64,000 nt of DNA from positions 38,822 to 102,821 of the forward strand of contig PDQQ01000013.1 of NCBI GenBank assembly GCA_002747825.1, read 5' to 3'. Numbering within the stretch: position 1 is the stretch's first letter; each line of letters starts with the position of its first letter. Below are positions 27,394 through 35,966 of this stretch, in pieces. The DNA is from Deltaproteobacteria bacterium. GTDB taxonomy: Bacteria; Desulfobacterota; Desulfobulbia; Desulfobulbales; Desulfocapsaceae. Below the pieces are notes generated by a model. That model had not been told where the DNA came from. It worked only from the letters and a program-made list of their open reading frames with translations, and ran no database searches. The position numbers were made by a program, and so were the translations under genes.

Positions 27394-28440
27394 CTACAGA
27401 CCGTTGAGCCTGAGAAGAGAGAGGTCAATCATCCTTTTCAACGAGAGAAATTCGCCGCACGCTGGCTGCCGCAAAAGACGGGCCGCAGAGAGAAGAGACG
27501 GACGAATATATTGAAAAAAGAACTCTTTTTTACGGATACGAAAGAGAAAGGAGAAGGCCCCGATAATCTGCAGGTTCCGCTGCAGGGCAAGAAAGGTATA
27601 GTGCTGTAAAAACTCTTGCGTATCGACGATATGCTCTGCAGCAACCTGCAGATAGTAGGCGACAATCTCTTCCTGGAAATCTTGCTCCAGACAGACATAA
27701 GGGTCGATAAGAAGCGATGCCAGGTCATAGCCCGGCGGCCCCAGACGCCCGCCCTGGTAATCGATAAAACAAGGCTCAGCACCACGAACCATAATGTTTC
27801 TCGACTGAAAATCCCTGTGTAAAAAGACGTTGGCAGCAGCCCTGGCGGCGTAGTCGGCGAGAAGAAGACACTCTTTTTCCACAGCGGCGGGCACCTGTTC
27901 GTGCAACAGTCCCTTCCAGAAGGCCTCTAAAAAATACCTTGATTCCCCTTCGAGCATCAATTTTTTATCATAACATGTGCTTTGCCAGCACCAGTCGGGG
28001 TCAAAATCTTCCACCCCCCGAAACTGCAGGTGGACAAGCCGGGCAACAACCTCTCTGTAAAGATCCTTGAGAAAAGCTGTATCGTGAGAAGAGCCGACAA
28101 TGCTCTGCAGACTGCTGGAGCCCAAATCCTCAAAAATGACCAGGCCAGAGGAGGCATCCCAGCCGAAGATACCCGGTACGGCACAGCCCTTGCGCTGCAG
28201 ATGCCGGCCGATAAAAAAGGTGGCCCTTGCTTCACGAAGACCAGCTTCAGAAGGACTTTCCGGGGCACAGAGCAGACACAGAGAGCGATCCTTACGAAAC
28301 AGTCGCCAGAAGCGCCGCTGGGAGCCATCGCCGGGCAGCGGACGGAGCACGAGCGATTGCCACCTGTCACCGGGGCTGAGAACCCCGCAATCGCGTAACA
28401 AGCTTAAGGCAATTTCTCGTATGTTCTCTTCAGAAGACAT
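27394..28440 (-). CDS. amgK: AmgK-like sugar kinase (aminoglycoside phosphotransferase fold)
   Basis: A 348-residue APH-fold kinase. The catalytic loop FLHRDFQSRNIMV (near 230) and the metal-binding FIDYQGGRLGPPGYDLASLL match AmgK, the N-acetylmuramate/N-acetylglucosamine anomeric kinase of Pseudomonas, in which the same spacing and GP.YDL..LL are seen. AmgK makes MurNAc-1-phosphate, which MurU converts to UDP-MurNAc. The gene for a MurU-like enzyme lies 38 bases upstream, supporting the assignment. ATG 28440 is used; no strong ribosome-binding site precedes it. Another small-molecule kinase of this fold remains possible. Confidence 0.75.
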   Translation of the reverse strand: MSSEENIREIALSLLRDCGVLSPGDRWQSLVLRPLPGDGSQRRFWRLFRKDRSLCLLCAPESPSEAGLREARATFFIGRHLQRKGCAVPGIFGWDASSGLVIFEDLGSSSLQSIVGSSHDTAFLKDLYREVVARLVHLQFRGVEDFDPDWCWQSTCYDKKLMLEGESRYFLEAFWKGLLHEQVPAAVEKECLLLADYAARAAANVFLHRDFQSRNIMVRGAEPCFIDYQGGRLGPPGYDLASLLIDPYVCLEQDFQEEIVAYYLQVAAEHIVDTQEFLQHYTFLALQRNLQIIGAFSFLFRIRKKEFFFQYIRPSLLSAARLLRQPACGEFLSLKRMIDLSLLRLNGL

Positions 28441-28478
28441 GAGGGTAACGTACAATCAGTCTGGATTTTTCTCAGGAA

Positions 28479-29369
28479 TCATGGCAGGCTGGTCGAAACA
28501 AGCTGATCACATACATCCATACCATCACCAATGCAGACATCGTCCCAGACCACACAACGGCGCAGCCTCGAATGCCTGCCAATAACGGCCTCTCCGACAC
28601 AGACCCAGTCCTCAAGATCTGCGCTGGATGCAATCTGCGATTTTTCTGCCAATGCAAAGGGCCTCTGTGCAAGGGGTATTTCAGGCCAGCGGGGTACCGT
28701 TCCCTGCAGCAGGCCGGCATGCAAGCCGAGATAGTCTTCCGGCGTTCCCATATCCGTCCAGAAACAACCGTCAACGCGTAGGCAGGCAAGGACCTGGTCT
28801 TGGTTGAGAAGCCCTGTATAGTAGGAGATAAGAGGGGTATACACACCGCTGTCAAGCCCCTCGAGGATCTCTGGATTCACCACCTGCAGGCCTGTGTAGG
28901 CAAGACAGGTGGCTGTTTTCTCCGCTCTGAAGCCAAGGATTTTTTCCTCCGCGACAGACACCGTATTAAAGCGGGGGCAATCATGCAAGGCCATCGTGAT
29001 ACCGGCTCCAGATTGCCTGTGAAAATTGTAGAAGGCCTTCAGATCAATGCTGTGATAGATATCCCCATTGCTCACCAGCAACGGCTCATCGTACAGATAA
29101 GGCAGCGCATTTTTCAGGGCACCGCCGGTGCCGAGAATCAGATCTTCTTCGAGGCAGAAAACCCCGTCGAGAGCAGAGACGGCCTCTACAATCTGCTGGC
29201 GCAGATGATGACAGTTGACAATGATATGGTCAAAACCGAAGTTCTTTAATCTTGCGATGGTAAGAAGCAGCAGCGGGGTATTGAGAACCGGGAAAAGCGG
29301 TTTGGGACGAAGCTTGGTGTGGGGAAGCAGGCGCGTACCCAAACCCGCCGCCAGAATCATTGCCTGCAT
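28479..29369 (-). CDS. murU: MurU-like sugar-1-phosphate nucleotidyltransferase
   Basis: A 296-residue nucleotidyltransferase. The N-terminal MILAAGLGTRLLPHTKLRPKPLFPV is the nucleotide-binding signature, with GTGGALKNA and the metal-binding VSNGDIYH near residue 100. It is longer than Pseudomonas MurU (about 225): the last 60 residues (LEDWVCVGEAVIGRHSRL) form a few left-handed beta-helix turns as in GlmU- or mannose-type enzymes. Next to the AmgK-like kinase it would make UDP-MurNAc from MurNAc-1-phosphate and UTP; a different NDP-sugar synthase cannot be excluded. It follows lpxI by 63 bases. Confidence 0.72.
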   Translation of the reverse strand: MQAMILAAGLGTRLLPHTKLRPKPLFPVLNTPLLLLTIARLKNFGFDHIIVNCHHLRQQIVEAVSALDGVFCLEEDLILGTGGALKNALPYLYDEPLLVSNGDIYHSIDLKAFYNFHRQSGAGITMALHDCPRFNTVSVAEEKILGFRAEKTATCLAYTGLQVVNPEILEGLDSGVYTPLISYYTGLLNQDQVLACLRVDGCFWTDMGTPEDYLGLHAGLLQGTVPRWPEIPLAQRPFALAEKSQIASSADLEDWVCVGEAVIGRHSRLRRCVVWDDVCIGDGMDVCDQLVSTSLP

Positions 29370-29432
29370 AAGACCGTCTCCATGGACCCCTGTTGCAGAG
29401 GCATTTTACACAACACAGAGCAGAACGGACAA

Positions 29433-30281
29433 TCACAGAGAAAGCGTTGTATCGGCATTTTCAGAGACACCGACGATGGTAATACCAGCTTTTTCCGCCT
29501 CCGCTACGACCTGCTCCCTGTCAAAAAGCAGCGACTGACCGGCCTCAGCGGCAAGAACCGCCCCGTTAACCCTGGCGAGATTACGGATGGTGTCGATACC
29601 GATTGCCGGCAGATCAAAACGGAAATCCTGACCAGGTTTTTTTACCTTCACCACAACACATTTCTCGCCGGCAAGCTGCCCACCGCGCAGAATCGCTGCA
29701 TCCGTTCCTTCAATGGCCTCAACAGCCAATACGGTGCAGTCCCGGACGACAACACACTGACCAATATCGAGGGCGCCGATTTCCCGGGCAATCTTCCAGC
29801 CAAAGACAATATCGCGGTGTTGTGTGCGGGAAGGTTTGTTCTTGGTAAGGACACCAAACGGAAAAAGCAGATCCTGCAGGTACAGGGTAGACTCCCGCAC
29901 CACGATACCTTCCTCCTCAAGGGCAGCCGCAACCGCCCGCAGAATTGCATCATCCTGCTTGCGGTCTATTTTCTTCCAGAGCGCCAGGGCCTTCAGATCC
30001 GGGAACACGCTCCGGAACATGCGTGGCTTTTCGATGCTGCCCAGAAAAACAGTCTCCCTGACGCCGTTGGATTTAAAATAGGAGATCAACTTGCCAAACT
30101 GGCCAAGCTTTATCCAGCAGATACTGTCGGCAACGCTGGCAACAGCCTCATCGGTCTCGCCTTTGTGAGCGACAACAACAACCCGTCGACCGGCCTTTTG
30201 CGCAGCTTTTGCAAAGAGCAGCGGAAACTGGCCTCCCCCGGCAACGATACCAATACTGCTGTTTTCAGCGTTCGCAGACAA
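29433..30281 (-). CDS. lpxI: UDP-2,3-diacylglucosamine pyrophosphatase LpxI
   Basis: A 282-residue enzyme of lipid A synthesis that removes UMP from UDP-2,3-diacylglucosamine to give lipid X; it replaces LpxH in many alphaproteobacteria and deltaproteobacteria. The N-terminus IGIVAGGGQFPLLFAKAA, the central FLGSIEKPRMFRS, QHRDIVFGWKIAREIGALDIGQ and the C-terminal ALPAIGIDTI-type segment are the family pattern. I choose the TTG at 30281: it lies 4 bases after the lpxA stop, has GAGGA 8 bases upstream and begins the domain exactly; the ATG-led frame upstream would overlap lpxA by 160 bases. Confidence 0.9.
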   Translation of the reverse strand: MSANAENSSIGIVAGGGQFPLLFAKAAQKAGRRVVVVAHKGETDEAVASVADSICWIKLGQFGKLISYFKSNGVRETVFLGSIEKPRMFRSVFPDLKALALWKKIDRKQDDAILRAVAAALEEEGIVVRESTLYLQDLLFPFGVLTKNKPSRTQHRDIVFGWKIAREIGALDIGQCVVVRDCTVLAVEAIEGTDAAILRGGQLAGEKCVVVKVKKPGQDFRFDLPAIGIDTIRNLARVNGAVLAAEAGQSLLFDREQVVAEAEKAGITIVGVSENADTTLSL

Positions 30282-30285
30282 GCGG

Positions 30286-31083
30286 CTAGTCCTCAACCGT
30301 CTGTTTGACAACGCCACGCTTTGAATCCTCAAAAAAACGAACCATGATCTGCACCTCCTGGCAATCCGGATATTTCTGTTTTGCCTCTTCAATGGCGTCT
30401 TTGAGTAACAGATTCGGAGAGCGAAAGATGATACGAAAGGCACCATCGAGCTGCTTCATGATCTCTTTGGGGAAACCGTTTCTCTTCAAGCCCACCCGGT
30501 TGATACCGGAGATCCTTGTCCGTTTCCTGGTTCCGGCAATAATGACATAAGGCGGCACATCAAGGCTGAGGCCAGATACCCCGCCAACATAGCTGAAGGT
30601 GCCGATCCGGCAAAATTGATGGACGGCCACAAGACCGCCGAGTGAGGCATGGTCGCCAACCACAACATGACCGCCAAGGGTGGCGACATTGGCCATGATG
30701 ACATGGTCTCCGACAATACAGTCATGGGCGATATGGGTGTAGGCCATAAGGAGATTCTTGTTGCCAATGGTTGTCTTTTGCCTGCCTTTTGGGGTCCCTC
30801 TGTGGATCGAGGAATATTCCCGTATCTGATTGTCGTCACCGATGATCAGCTCGGTCGGCTCGCCCCTGTAGCTCAGATCCTGGGGAGGGCCCCCGACCAT
30901 GGCAAAAGAACCGATTAAATTTCGCTCACCGATGGTTGTCGGTCCGGAAACAACGGCATGGGCACCGATAATGCTGTCTGCACCGATGCTCACGCCACCT
31001 TCAATAACCGCATACGGGCCAACCTCCACCGAAGAATCAAGCTCGGCCTTGCTGTCAACAACTGCCTTGGGATGTATAGTCAT
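30286..31083 (-). CDS. lpxA: UDP-N-acetylglucosamine acyltransferase
   Basis: A 265-residue cytosolic acyltransferase and the first enzyme of lipid A synthesis; it moves an R-3-hydroxyacyl chain from ACP to the 3-OH of UDP-GlcNAc. The body is a run of left-handed beta-helix hexapeptides, with catalytic His120 in THIAHDCIVG (His125 in E. coli) and the family segment GGVSGLSLDVPPYVIIAG, then a helical C-terminus. It stands between fabZ (234 bases upstream) and lpxI, which begins 4 bases after its stop. Confidence 0.95.
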   Translation of the reverse strand: MTIHPKAVVDSKAELDSSVEVGPYAVIEGGVSIGADSIIGAHAVVSGPTTIGERNLIGSFAMVGGPPQDLSYRGEPTELIIGDDNQIREYSSIHRGTPKGRQKTTIGNKNLLMAYTHIAHDCIVGDHVIMANVATLGGHVVVGDHASLGGLVAVHQFCRIGTFSYVGGVSGLSLDVPPYVIIAGTRKRTRISGINRVGLKRNGFPKEIMKQLDGAFRIIFRSPNLLLKDAIEEAKQKYPDCQEVQIMVRFFEDSKRGVVKQTVED

Positions 31084-31317
31084 AATAGAAAAAGATATAC
31101 GTCGTTATGTTAGATGAAATAAGGGCTTTTCAATCAGGAAGCCGGGGGCAATGTAACATACTCCCAGAGAAATAACAGCCCTTTCAAAGCACCCAGTATG
31201 TTTTGCTCAAAACTTTTTACCGTTCTTGATCGGCAAGGTTTTTCGGAAGCCAAGGCGCAAGGCAAACCGTTAGAGAGAAAAACGCCGCTTTACCGCTAAC
31301 CTGATAAAAGATTCGGA

Positions 31318-31773
31318 CTATTCAGTAAAGGATGCCATCAGCTCTGCCTCGGCGACAAGTTTCTCTTCAACCAGCGCCTTTGCCGACATAAACATAATCC
31401 CCTTTTTCTGCTTGAGAACCTGAAGATGGAATTGGAGCTGGTCCCCCGGGAAGACCGGTTTTCTGAAACGGGCCTTATCGATACCGGCAAAAAACAACAA
31501 CTTCTTGCCGATCGCATCATAATTGACATAGTAGGCCATAATACCACCAACCTGCGCCATACCCTCAAGAATAAGAACCCCGGGCATCACCGGTCTTCCC
31601 GGGAAATGCCCCTGAAAAAAGGGCTCGTTGATGGTGACATTTTTCAGGCCGACTATCTTTTCGCCAGGCTCCATCGAACAAATCCTGTCCACCATCACAA
31701 AGGGATAACGATGCGGCAGAATCTTCAAAATTTCTACGATATCTATCTCTTCCGGCATAGGGATCTTAGTCAT
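31318..31773 (-). CDS. fabZ: 3-hydroxyacyl-ACP dehydratase FabZ
   Basis: A 151-residue hot-dog-fold dehydratase of type II fatty-acid synthesis. The catalytic His and Glu are in LPHRYPFVMVD (near 21) and GHFPGRPVMPGVLILEGMAQ (near 56-75). ATG 31773 is used: GAGAGGAAAG lies upstream, and the start overlaps the last 8 bases of lpxD, which points to translational coupling. It competes with LpxA and LpxD for 3-hydroxyacyl-ACP, which is the usual reason for finding it in lpx clusters. Confidence 0.95.
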   Translation of the reverse strand: MTKIPMPEEIDIVEILKILPHRYPFVMVDRICSMEPGEKIVGLKNVTINEPFFQGHFPGRPVMPGVLILEGMAQVGGIMAYYVNYDAIGKKLLFFAGIDKARFRKPVFPGDQLQFHLQVLKQKKGIMFMSAKALVEEKLVAEAELMASFTE

Positions 31774-32839
31774 TATCTTTCCTCTCAATAGATCCATTTT
31801 TGGGCTGACCGATCAGGGAATTCACCGCTGCATCTAATCTTTTTAACTGTTTGTATATCTCAGGCAATTTGGCAAAAACCGCACTGCAACGGGCCCATTG
31901 TCTCACCGGAATCGCAGGAATCCCGCCGACGGCAGCCCCCTCTTCAAGGTTGGTATGTACGCCGGCCTTGGCCGCAACCATGGCCCGGTCGCCAATATGC
32001 AGATGCCCGGCAACGGCTGAATGACCGGCCATGACCACATTTCGGCCAAGGGTGGTTGAACCGGCAATACCAACCTGGGCAACAAGCAGACAGCTCTCCC
32101 CTACCTTTGCATTATGGCCAACCTGGACCAGGTTATCAATCTTGGTACCTGCGCCGATCAGGGTTTCGCCATACGCCGCCCGATCAACACAGGTGTTGGC
32201 CCCAATCTCCACATCATCAGCGATGCGAACAATACCCACCTGCGGCCTCTTCAGATGCTCTCCCTGTGCAGAGGTCGCATACCCGTAGCCGTCGGCACCG
32301 ACGACAACCCCCGCATGAAGACAGACCCTGCTGCCGATCAGACATCCATTGTAAACAGTCACATTCGCACAGAGTCTCGTATCATCTCCGATACAGACAT
32401 CGTCACCGACAACCACACCTGGCTCTATGGTAACCCTCTCACCGATACGTACCCGGTCTCCAATAACGGCAAGCGGACCGATGCTGATCTCTTTGCCCAA
32501 GATACAGTCTTCTCCAACGACTGCCTGACGATCAACACCCTTGGCGACAAAAGGCTTCCTGACAAAGAAACCATGTACAATGGCACCGGCAACATAAGGG
32601 TCTTTCACCTCGATAAGCGTACAAGGGTGCTCCCCCTCAACACCTTCGGGGACAAGTACGGCTCCGGCCTGGCAATTCTGCAGCAGATGTCTCTGATTTT
32701 TCTTGACAAGAAAGCTGACCTGCCGGGAATCGGCACTGTCAAGCGGCCCGAAACCGGAAAGTTCTCTCGTCCCATCACCGACGAGCCGCCCATCAACCAT
32801 TTCTGCAATTTCCTGCGCTGTGAGTATCTTCTTATCCAT
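31766..32839 (-). CDS. lpxD: UDP-3-O-(3-hydroxyacyl)glucosamine N-acyltransferase
   Basis: A 357-residue trimeric acyltransferase of lipid A synthesis that puts the second hydroxyacyl chain on UDP-3-O-acyl-glucosamine. It has the N-terminal LpxD domain (IAEMVDGRLVGDG, FLVKKN), a long beta-helix of hexapeptide repeats, and catalytic His in LVQVGHNAKVGESC near residue 247. The C-terminal helix carries FAKLPEIYKQLKRLD. It is coupled to fabZ through an 8-base overlap; the NamZ-like gene ends upstream of it at 47 bases. Confidence 0.95.
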   Translation of the reverse strand: MDKKILTAQEIAEMVDGRLVGDGTRELSGFGPLDSADSRQVSFLVKKNQRHLLQNCQAGAVLVPEGVEGEHPCTLIEVKDPYVAGAIVHGFFVRKPFVAKGVDRQAVVGEDCILGKEISIGPLAVIGDRVRIGERVTIEPGVVVGDDVCIGDDTRLCANVTVYNGCLIGSRVCLHAGVVVGADGYGYATSAQGEHLKRPQVGIVRIADDVEIGANTCVDRAAYGETLIGAGTKIDNLVQVGHNAKVGESCLLVAQVGIAGSTTLGRNVVMAGHSAVAGHLHIGDRAMVAAKAGVHTNLEEGAAVGGIPAIPVRQWARCSAVFAKLPEIYKQLKRLDAAVNSLIGQPKNGSIERKDND

Positions 32840-32886
32840 AGTAATCTTCGCAATAAATCATAAAATATTCATACAACTGTCAATCT

Positions 32887-34182
32887 TCATTCATAGAGCA
32901 AATATGCAGCTTTCAGAGAGGCAAAGGCCGCAAGTTCCGGCAGCCATTTCTGCTCTATCGCCTCTATCTTCTCTCCAGCCTCCAACTGCCCCCGAAGCTG
33001 ATTATCCCCCAGGAGTATGTCTATCGGTAGTTTCCGGTATTCATACTCATAGGGCGGCTCTTTGTAGGCAAAGGCGTCAGGATACAGGAGAATGGCAGCC
33101 TGCAGAAGGGCCAGGCTCGTTCGGTACGGTAAAAAGGCATCCCGATCTGTCACATGTACCTGAAATCCTTTGCAGGCCTGTCCTGCCCATTTCCCGGATG
33201 TCGGCTGAAAAACGATCGGCCGCAAATAACACCCCGGCAGATCTGTTGCTTGCAGGAAATCAAGGATTTCTGGCTGGTTCCAGAAAGGGGCTCCGACAAA
33301 CTCAAAAGGCTGCGTTGTTCCTCGACCTTCGGAAACGTTGGTCCCCTCCCAGAGCACCTGCCCCGGATAGACCAGGGCGCAGGCCGGACTTGGCATATTC
33401 GGCGATGGGGCCACCCAGGGGAGTCCGGTATCTGCAAAATACATATCCCGAGACCAGCCCTCAAGAGGGACAACCGTCAAATCGGCATCTATTGCAAACT
33501 CACTGTTCATAAGCCGGGCCAGCTCGCCAATGGTAAGCCCGTGGCGCATCGGCAGCGGATACATGCCAACAAAAGAACGCAGATGATCCTGCAGGATATT
33601 CCCTTCGACCCGTTGTCCGCCAACGGGATTGGGACGATCAAGAACAATCACCCTTTTTCCGGTTTCAGCCGCCGTCATCAAACAGTAGGCCAGCGTATAG
33701 ATAAAGGTGTACACCCGGGTCCCCACATCGACCAGATCGACAACGAGCACATCAAGGTTTTCAAACATCTCCGGACTCGGCCTGCGCAGCTCTCCATAGA
33801 GGCTGTAGACGGGCAACCGGGTTTCAGAATCGACAAAATGCTCCGACTCTATCATATTGTCCTGCTTTTCAGCAAAGAAACCATGCTGCGGCGAAAACAG
33901 CGTCGTCAATCTCGGCCCGAACCTCTGCCTGAGCAGGTATCTTCCCTGGACAAGCTGGCTTGTCGTCGAGGCCTGATTGGACAGGTAGCCAAGCCTTTCC
34001 CCGGAAAGGATATACGACGCTGAATCCAAAAAGACCTCAAGGCCGGAACGAACCATTGTATCTCCCAAGTCTTGTACGCTTTTGTTTGACTGTTGTAGAC
34101 CTGCAAACTCCGCCTTGCCAGCAGCCAACACCATTGAGGCAAAACAAGGACTGAGCAATATTCGCCATAGAGAAGAGAACAC
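32887..34182 (-). CDS. namZ: DUF1343 protein, NamZ-like exo-beta-N-acetylmuramidase
   Basis: A 431-residue DUF1343 protein. Family landmarks: LFSPQHGFFAEKQ near residue 95, VYSLYGELRRPS near 125, LVDVGTRVYTFIYTL near 150, LDRPNPVGG near 180, PLPMRHGLTIGELARL near 210, LPWVAPSPNMPS near 255 and WEGTNVSEGRGTTQPFE near 280. The B. subtilis member NamZ (YbbC) removes MurNAc from the non-reducing ends of peptidoglycan fragments. An N-terminal signal-like segment (about 20 residues to AAGKAEFAG) suggests export; the start is a GTG, with only a weak ribosome-binding site. Its place in a run with AmgK-like and MurU-like genes supports MurNAc recovery. Confidence 0.82.
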   Translation of the reverse strand: MFSSLWRILLSPCFASMVLAAGKAEFAGLQQSNKSVQDLGDTMVRSGLEVFLDSASYILSGERLGYLSNQASTTSQLVQGRYLLRQRFGPRLTTLFSPQHGFFAEKQDNMIESEHFVDSETRLPVYSLYGELRRPSPEMFENLDVLVVDLVDVGTRVYTFIYTLAYCLMTAAETGKRVIVLDRPNPVGGQRVEGNILQDHLRSFVGMYPLPMRHGLTIGELARLMNSEFAIDADLTVVPLEGWSRDMYFADTGLPWVAPSPNMPSPACALVYPGQVLWEGTNVSEGRGTTQPFEFVGAPFWNQPEILDFLQATDLPGCYLRPIVFQPTSGKWAGQACKGFQVHVTDRDAFLPYRTSLALLQAAILLYPDAFAYKEPPYEYEYRKLPIDILLGDNQLRGQLEAGEKIEAIEQKWLPELAAFASLKAAYLLYE

Positions 34183-34207
34183 CCCAAAAATATGAACCAG
34201 CCGACAG

Positions 34208-34729
34208 TCAGAATTCTATACCCTTTTGCGCGAGAATACCAGTGGTATAGGCATGCTTGAGAGGCTCCATAACCGTTACCGTATCGGCGACTTCAATCAG
34301 CCTTTCATCGGCATGCCGGCCGGTCAGGATAAGGCTCAGCCGCTTGGGCCTGTTTTCTATAAGATCAACGATCTTTTCGATCCCCAGAAAATCATACAGG
34401 GGCAGATAGGTAATCTCATCAAGAATGACCAGATCGTAGCGATCGCCCTGTACGATATCTGCGGCAAGCTGGAATCCTTCCTGTGCTGCCTGCCGGTCTG
34501 CCTCGATATTTTCTTTTTTGAAAACAAAACCCTTGCCGCAGATATGCCAGTCCATATTCTCGGTTTTTCTGGCCATTATCCGCTCACCATATTCCCCCTG
34601 TCCTTTCAGGAACTGAACAACACAGACCCTATGACCATGTCCCAGAGCCCGGAAGGCGGTTCCCAGTGCGGCAGTTGTCTTGCCCTTTCCATCTCCGGTA
34701 TGCAGAATCACTCTCCCTCGCTGAACCAT
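34208..34729 (-). CDS. cobO: Cob(I)yrinic acid a,c-diamide adenosyltransferase
   Basis: A 173-residue CobO/BtuR-type ATP:corrinoid adenosyltransferase that attaches the upper 5'-deoxyadenosyl ligand in coenzyme B12 synthesis. The P-loop is HTGDGKGKTTAALG near residues 9-22; RVCVVQFLKG, LVILDEITYLPLYDF and LILTGRHA follow. ATG 34729 has GAGGTCGGAA upstream and gives the usual short length; an ATG 12 codons upstream has no ribosome-binding site. No other cobalamin gene or B12 riboswitch is seen beside it; it lies between a YkgJ-like gene (82 bases) and the NamZ-like gene (25 bases). Confidence 0.93.
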   Translation of the reverse strand: MVQRGRVILHTGDGKGKTTAALGTAFRALGHGHRVCVVQFLKGQGEYGERIMARKTENMDWHICGKGFVFKKENIEADRQAAQEGFQLAADIVQGDRYDLVILDEITYLPLYDFLGIEKIVDLIENRPKRLSLILTGRHADERLIEVADTVTVMEPLKHAYTTGILAQKGIEF

Positions 34730-34811
34730 TTCCGACCTCGTCTCTTCCCTTGTTCTCTGCTGCATTCGCCAATCGTTCGCTCGAGGACAGCCACGATTCC
34801 TGAAAAGGCCT

Positions 34812-35465
34812 CTACCACCTCAAAAACAGACTGCCCGCTGCTTCCACAGTCCGAACCCCAAGGGGCTGTAAAAGCTGAAAGAGCGGGCGGCCAAAATAGA
34901 AAAGCTCTAAAGAGAGATCGATATTGTTCTCCCTGACCACCCTGTTGCGGAAGCCTAAATCATAACGAACCAGCTCTTCAAGTTTTTTCTTGTCGCCTTT
35001 GTCCAGTCGATCTTTACCAGCGTAGAGATCGGCGAGCAGACCATACGGGCAGTTGGCCTCGTGCTCCCTGATCAGAGGCACCATCTGATGGTCCTTTCCA
35101 AGAATTGTTATCCGATCAAGGGCCCGGGTCTCGACCAGGCGAAGAATCTCCCCGGTATCCCAGCATTTCAGCGTTCTGCAGGCATGGGGACGATGGGCGT
35201 ATATTGTACAGCCCCTCACCTCAGAATAGTACAGACAATGCCAGCTCCTTCCAACCCCTCTGAGCTTGACAAGTTCAACCGAAAGCGGCTGTACGCGGCC
35301 GGCCACAGGGTTATGGGCAAGCTCACCTTTCCGGAGTGCAATCAGAGAGGTCAAAGGGATACCACCGCTCTGCAGCAGGACCGTATCCTCAAAATGCAGG
35401 GCCGGACCACCGTTTTTACAGCAGGTTCCGCACTGTCGACATTCTGTAACCTGATCTTGCGTCAT
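34812..35465 (-). CDS. YkgJ-family cysteine-cluster protein
   Basis: A 217-residue protein of the YkgJ (UPF0153) family, defined by the N-terminal CRQCGTCC and later Cys residues in CLYYSEVRGCTIYAHRPHACRTLKC; eight cysteines with this spacing bind an Fe-S or zinc cluster. Function is unknown. ATG 35465 is used; a TTG two codons upstream is in frame. It appears to be the first gene of the leftward run that ends with der, with a divergent promoter region of 236 bases shared with the thioredoxin-fold gene. Confidence 0.85.
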   Translation of the reverse strand: MTQDQVTECRQCGTCCKNGGPALHFEDTVLLQSGGIPLTSLIALRKGELAHNPVAGRVQPLSVELVKLRGVGRSWHCLYYSEVRGCTIYAHRPHACRTLKCWDTGEILRLVETRALDRITILGKDHQMVPLIREHEANCPYGLLADLYAGKDRLDKGDKKKLEELVRYDLGFRNRVVRENNIDLSLELFYFGRPLFQLLQPLGVRTVEAAGSLFLRW

Positions 35466-35701
35466 AGACAATCGGCTCGAGATGACCGCTGGAAACAGTT
35501 GATTCCTGTCTTGTTAAAGTGCTCGTTAACAGGTATTGTAGCCGAAAACTCGAAGACAGCTCCGGGCAAACTCTTCTCTCACGAGGACAGAGGGCTCGCA
35601 GACAATATCGCGAGGTTTCCACCAGATTCGCCTTGAAAAACCGACTGCGACAAGGCTGGAGAGACAAACGACAAACCACTTTAACAGACACCATTTTTCT
35701 T

Positions 35702-35962
35702 ATGCTCGTTACACTCTATACATCGGCCTTGTGCCCGAGATGCCTGCTTGCCTCGAGATACCTGCGGGATATCCTCAGCCACTGTCCTGAAGCGGAAATA
35801 ACGGAGATCGACGTCCTTGTCTCACCCAAAATAACTGCCAGAGCCGGAATCAAGATGATCCCGGCCATTGAGATACAAGGCGAGATCCTCAACATTATTT
35901 ACCCGAGAAAGAGGCGCATCAGCTCTTTTCTGTGCCCCTTTTTCCCTTCTTTAAGAACCTGA
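35702..35962 (+). CDS. Glutaredoxin-like thioredoxin-fold protein
   Basis: An 86-residue protein beginning MLVTLYTSALCPRCLLASRYL, a redox CxxC (CPRC) at the start of helix 1 in a small thioredoxin fold; the cis-Pro position is IKMIPAIEI near residue 56. The rest ends in a basic tail (YPRKRRISS). It would act in thiol-disulfide exchange or metal delivery. ATG 35702 follows an unrelated upstream open frame. The next gene starts 4 bases after its stop, so the two are probably cotranscribed. Confidence 0.65.
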   Translation: MLVTLYTSALCPRCLLASRYLRDILSHCPEAEITEIDVLVSPKITARAGIKMIPAIEIQGEILNIIYPRKRRISSFLCPFFPSLRT

Positions 35963-35966
35963 GCCT

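Noticed and set aside
29319..30308. 329-codon plus-strand frame opposite lpxI and the end of the nucleotidyltransferase
   Set aside because: Spans two supported minus-strand genes and the gap between; no recognisable domain.
34130..34800. Cobalamin riboswitch near cobO
   Set aside because: No B12-box-like conserved sequence could be found, and the genes around are tightly packed.
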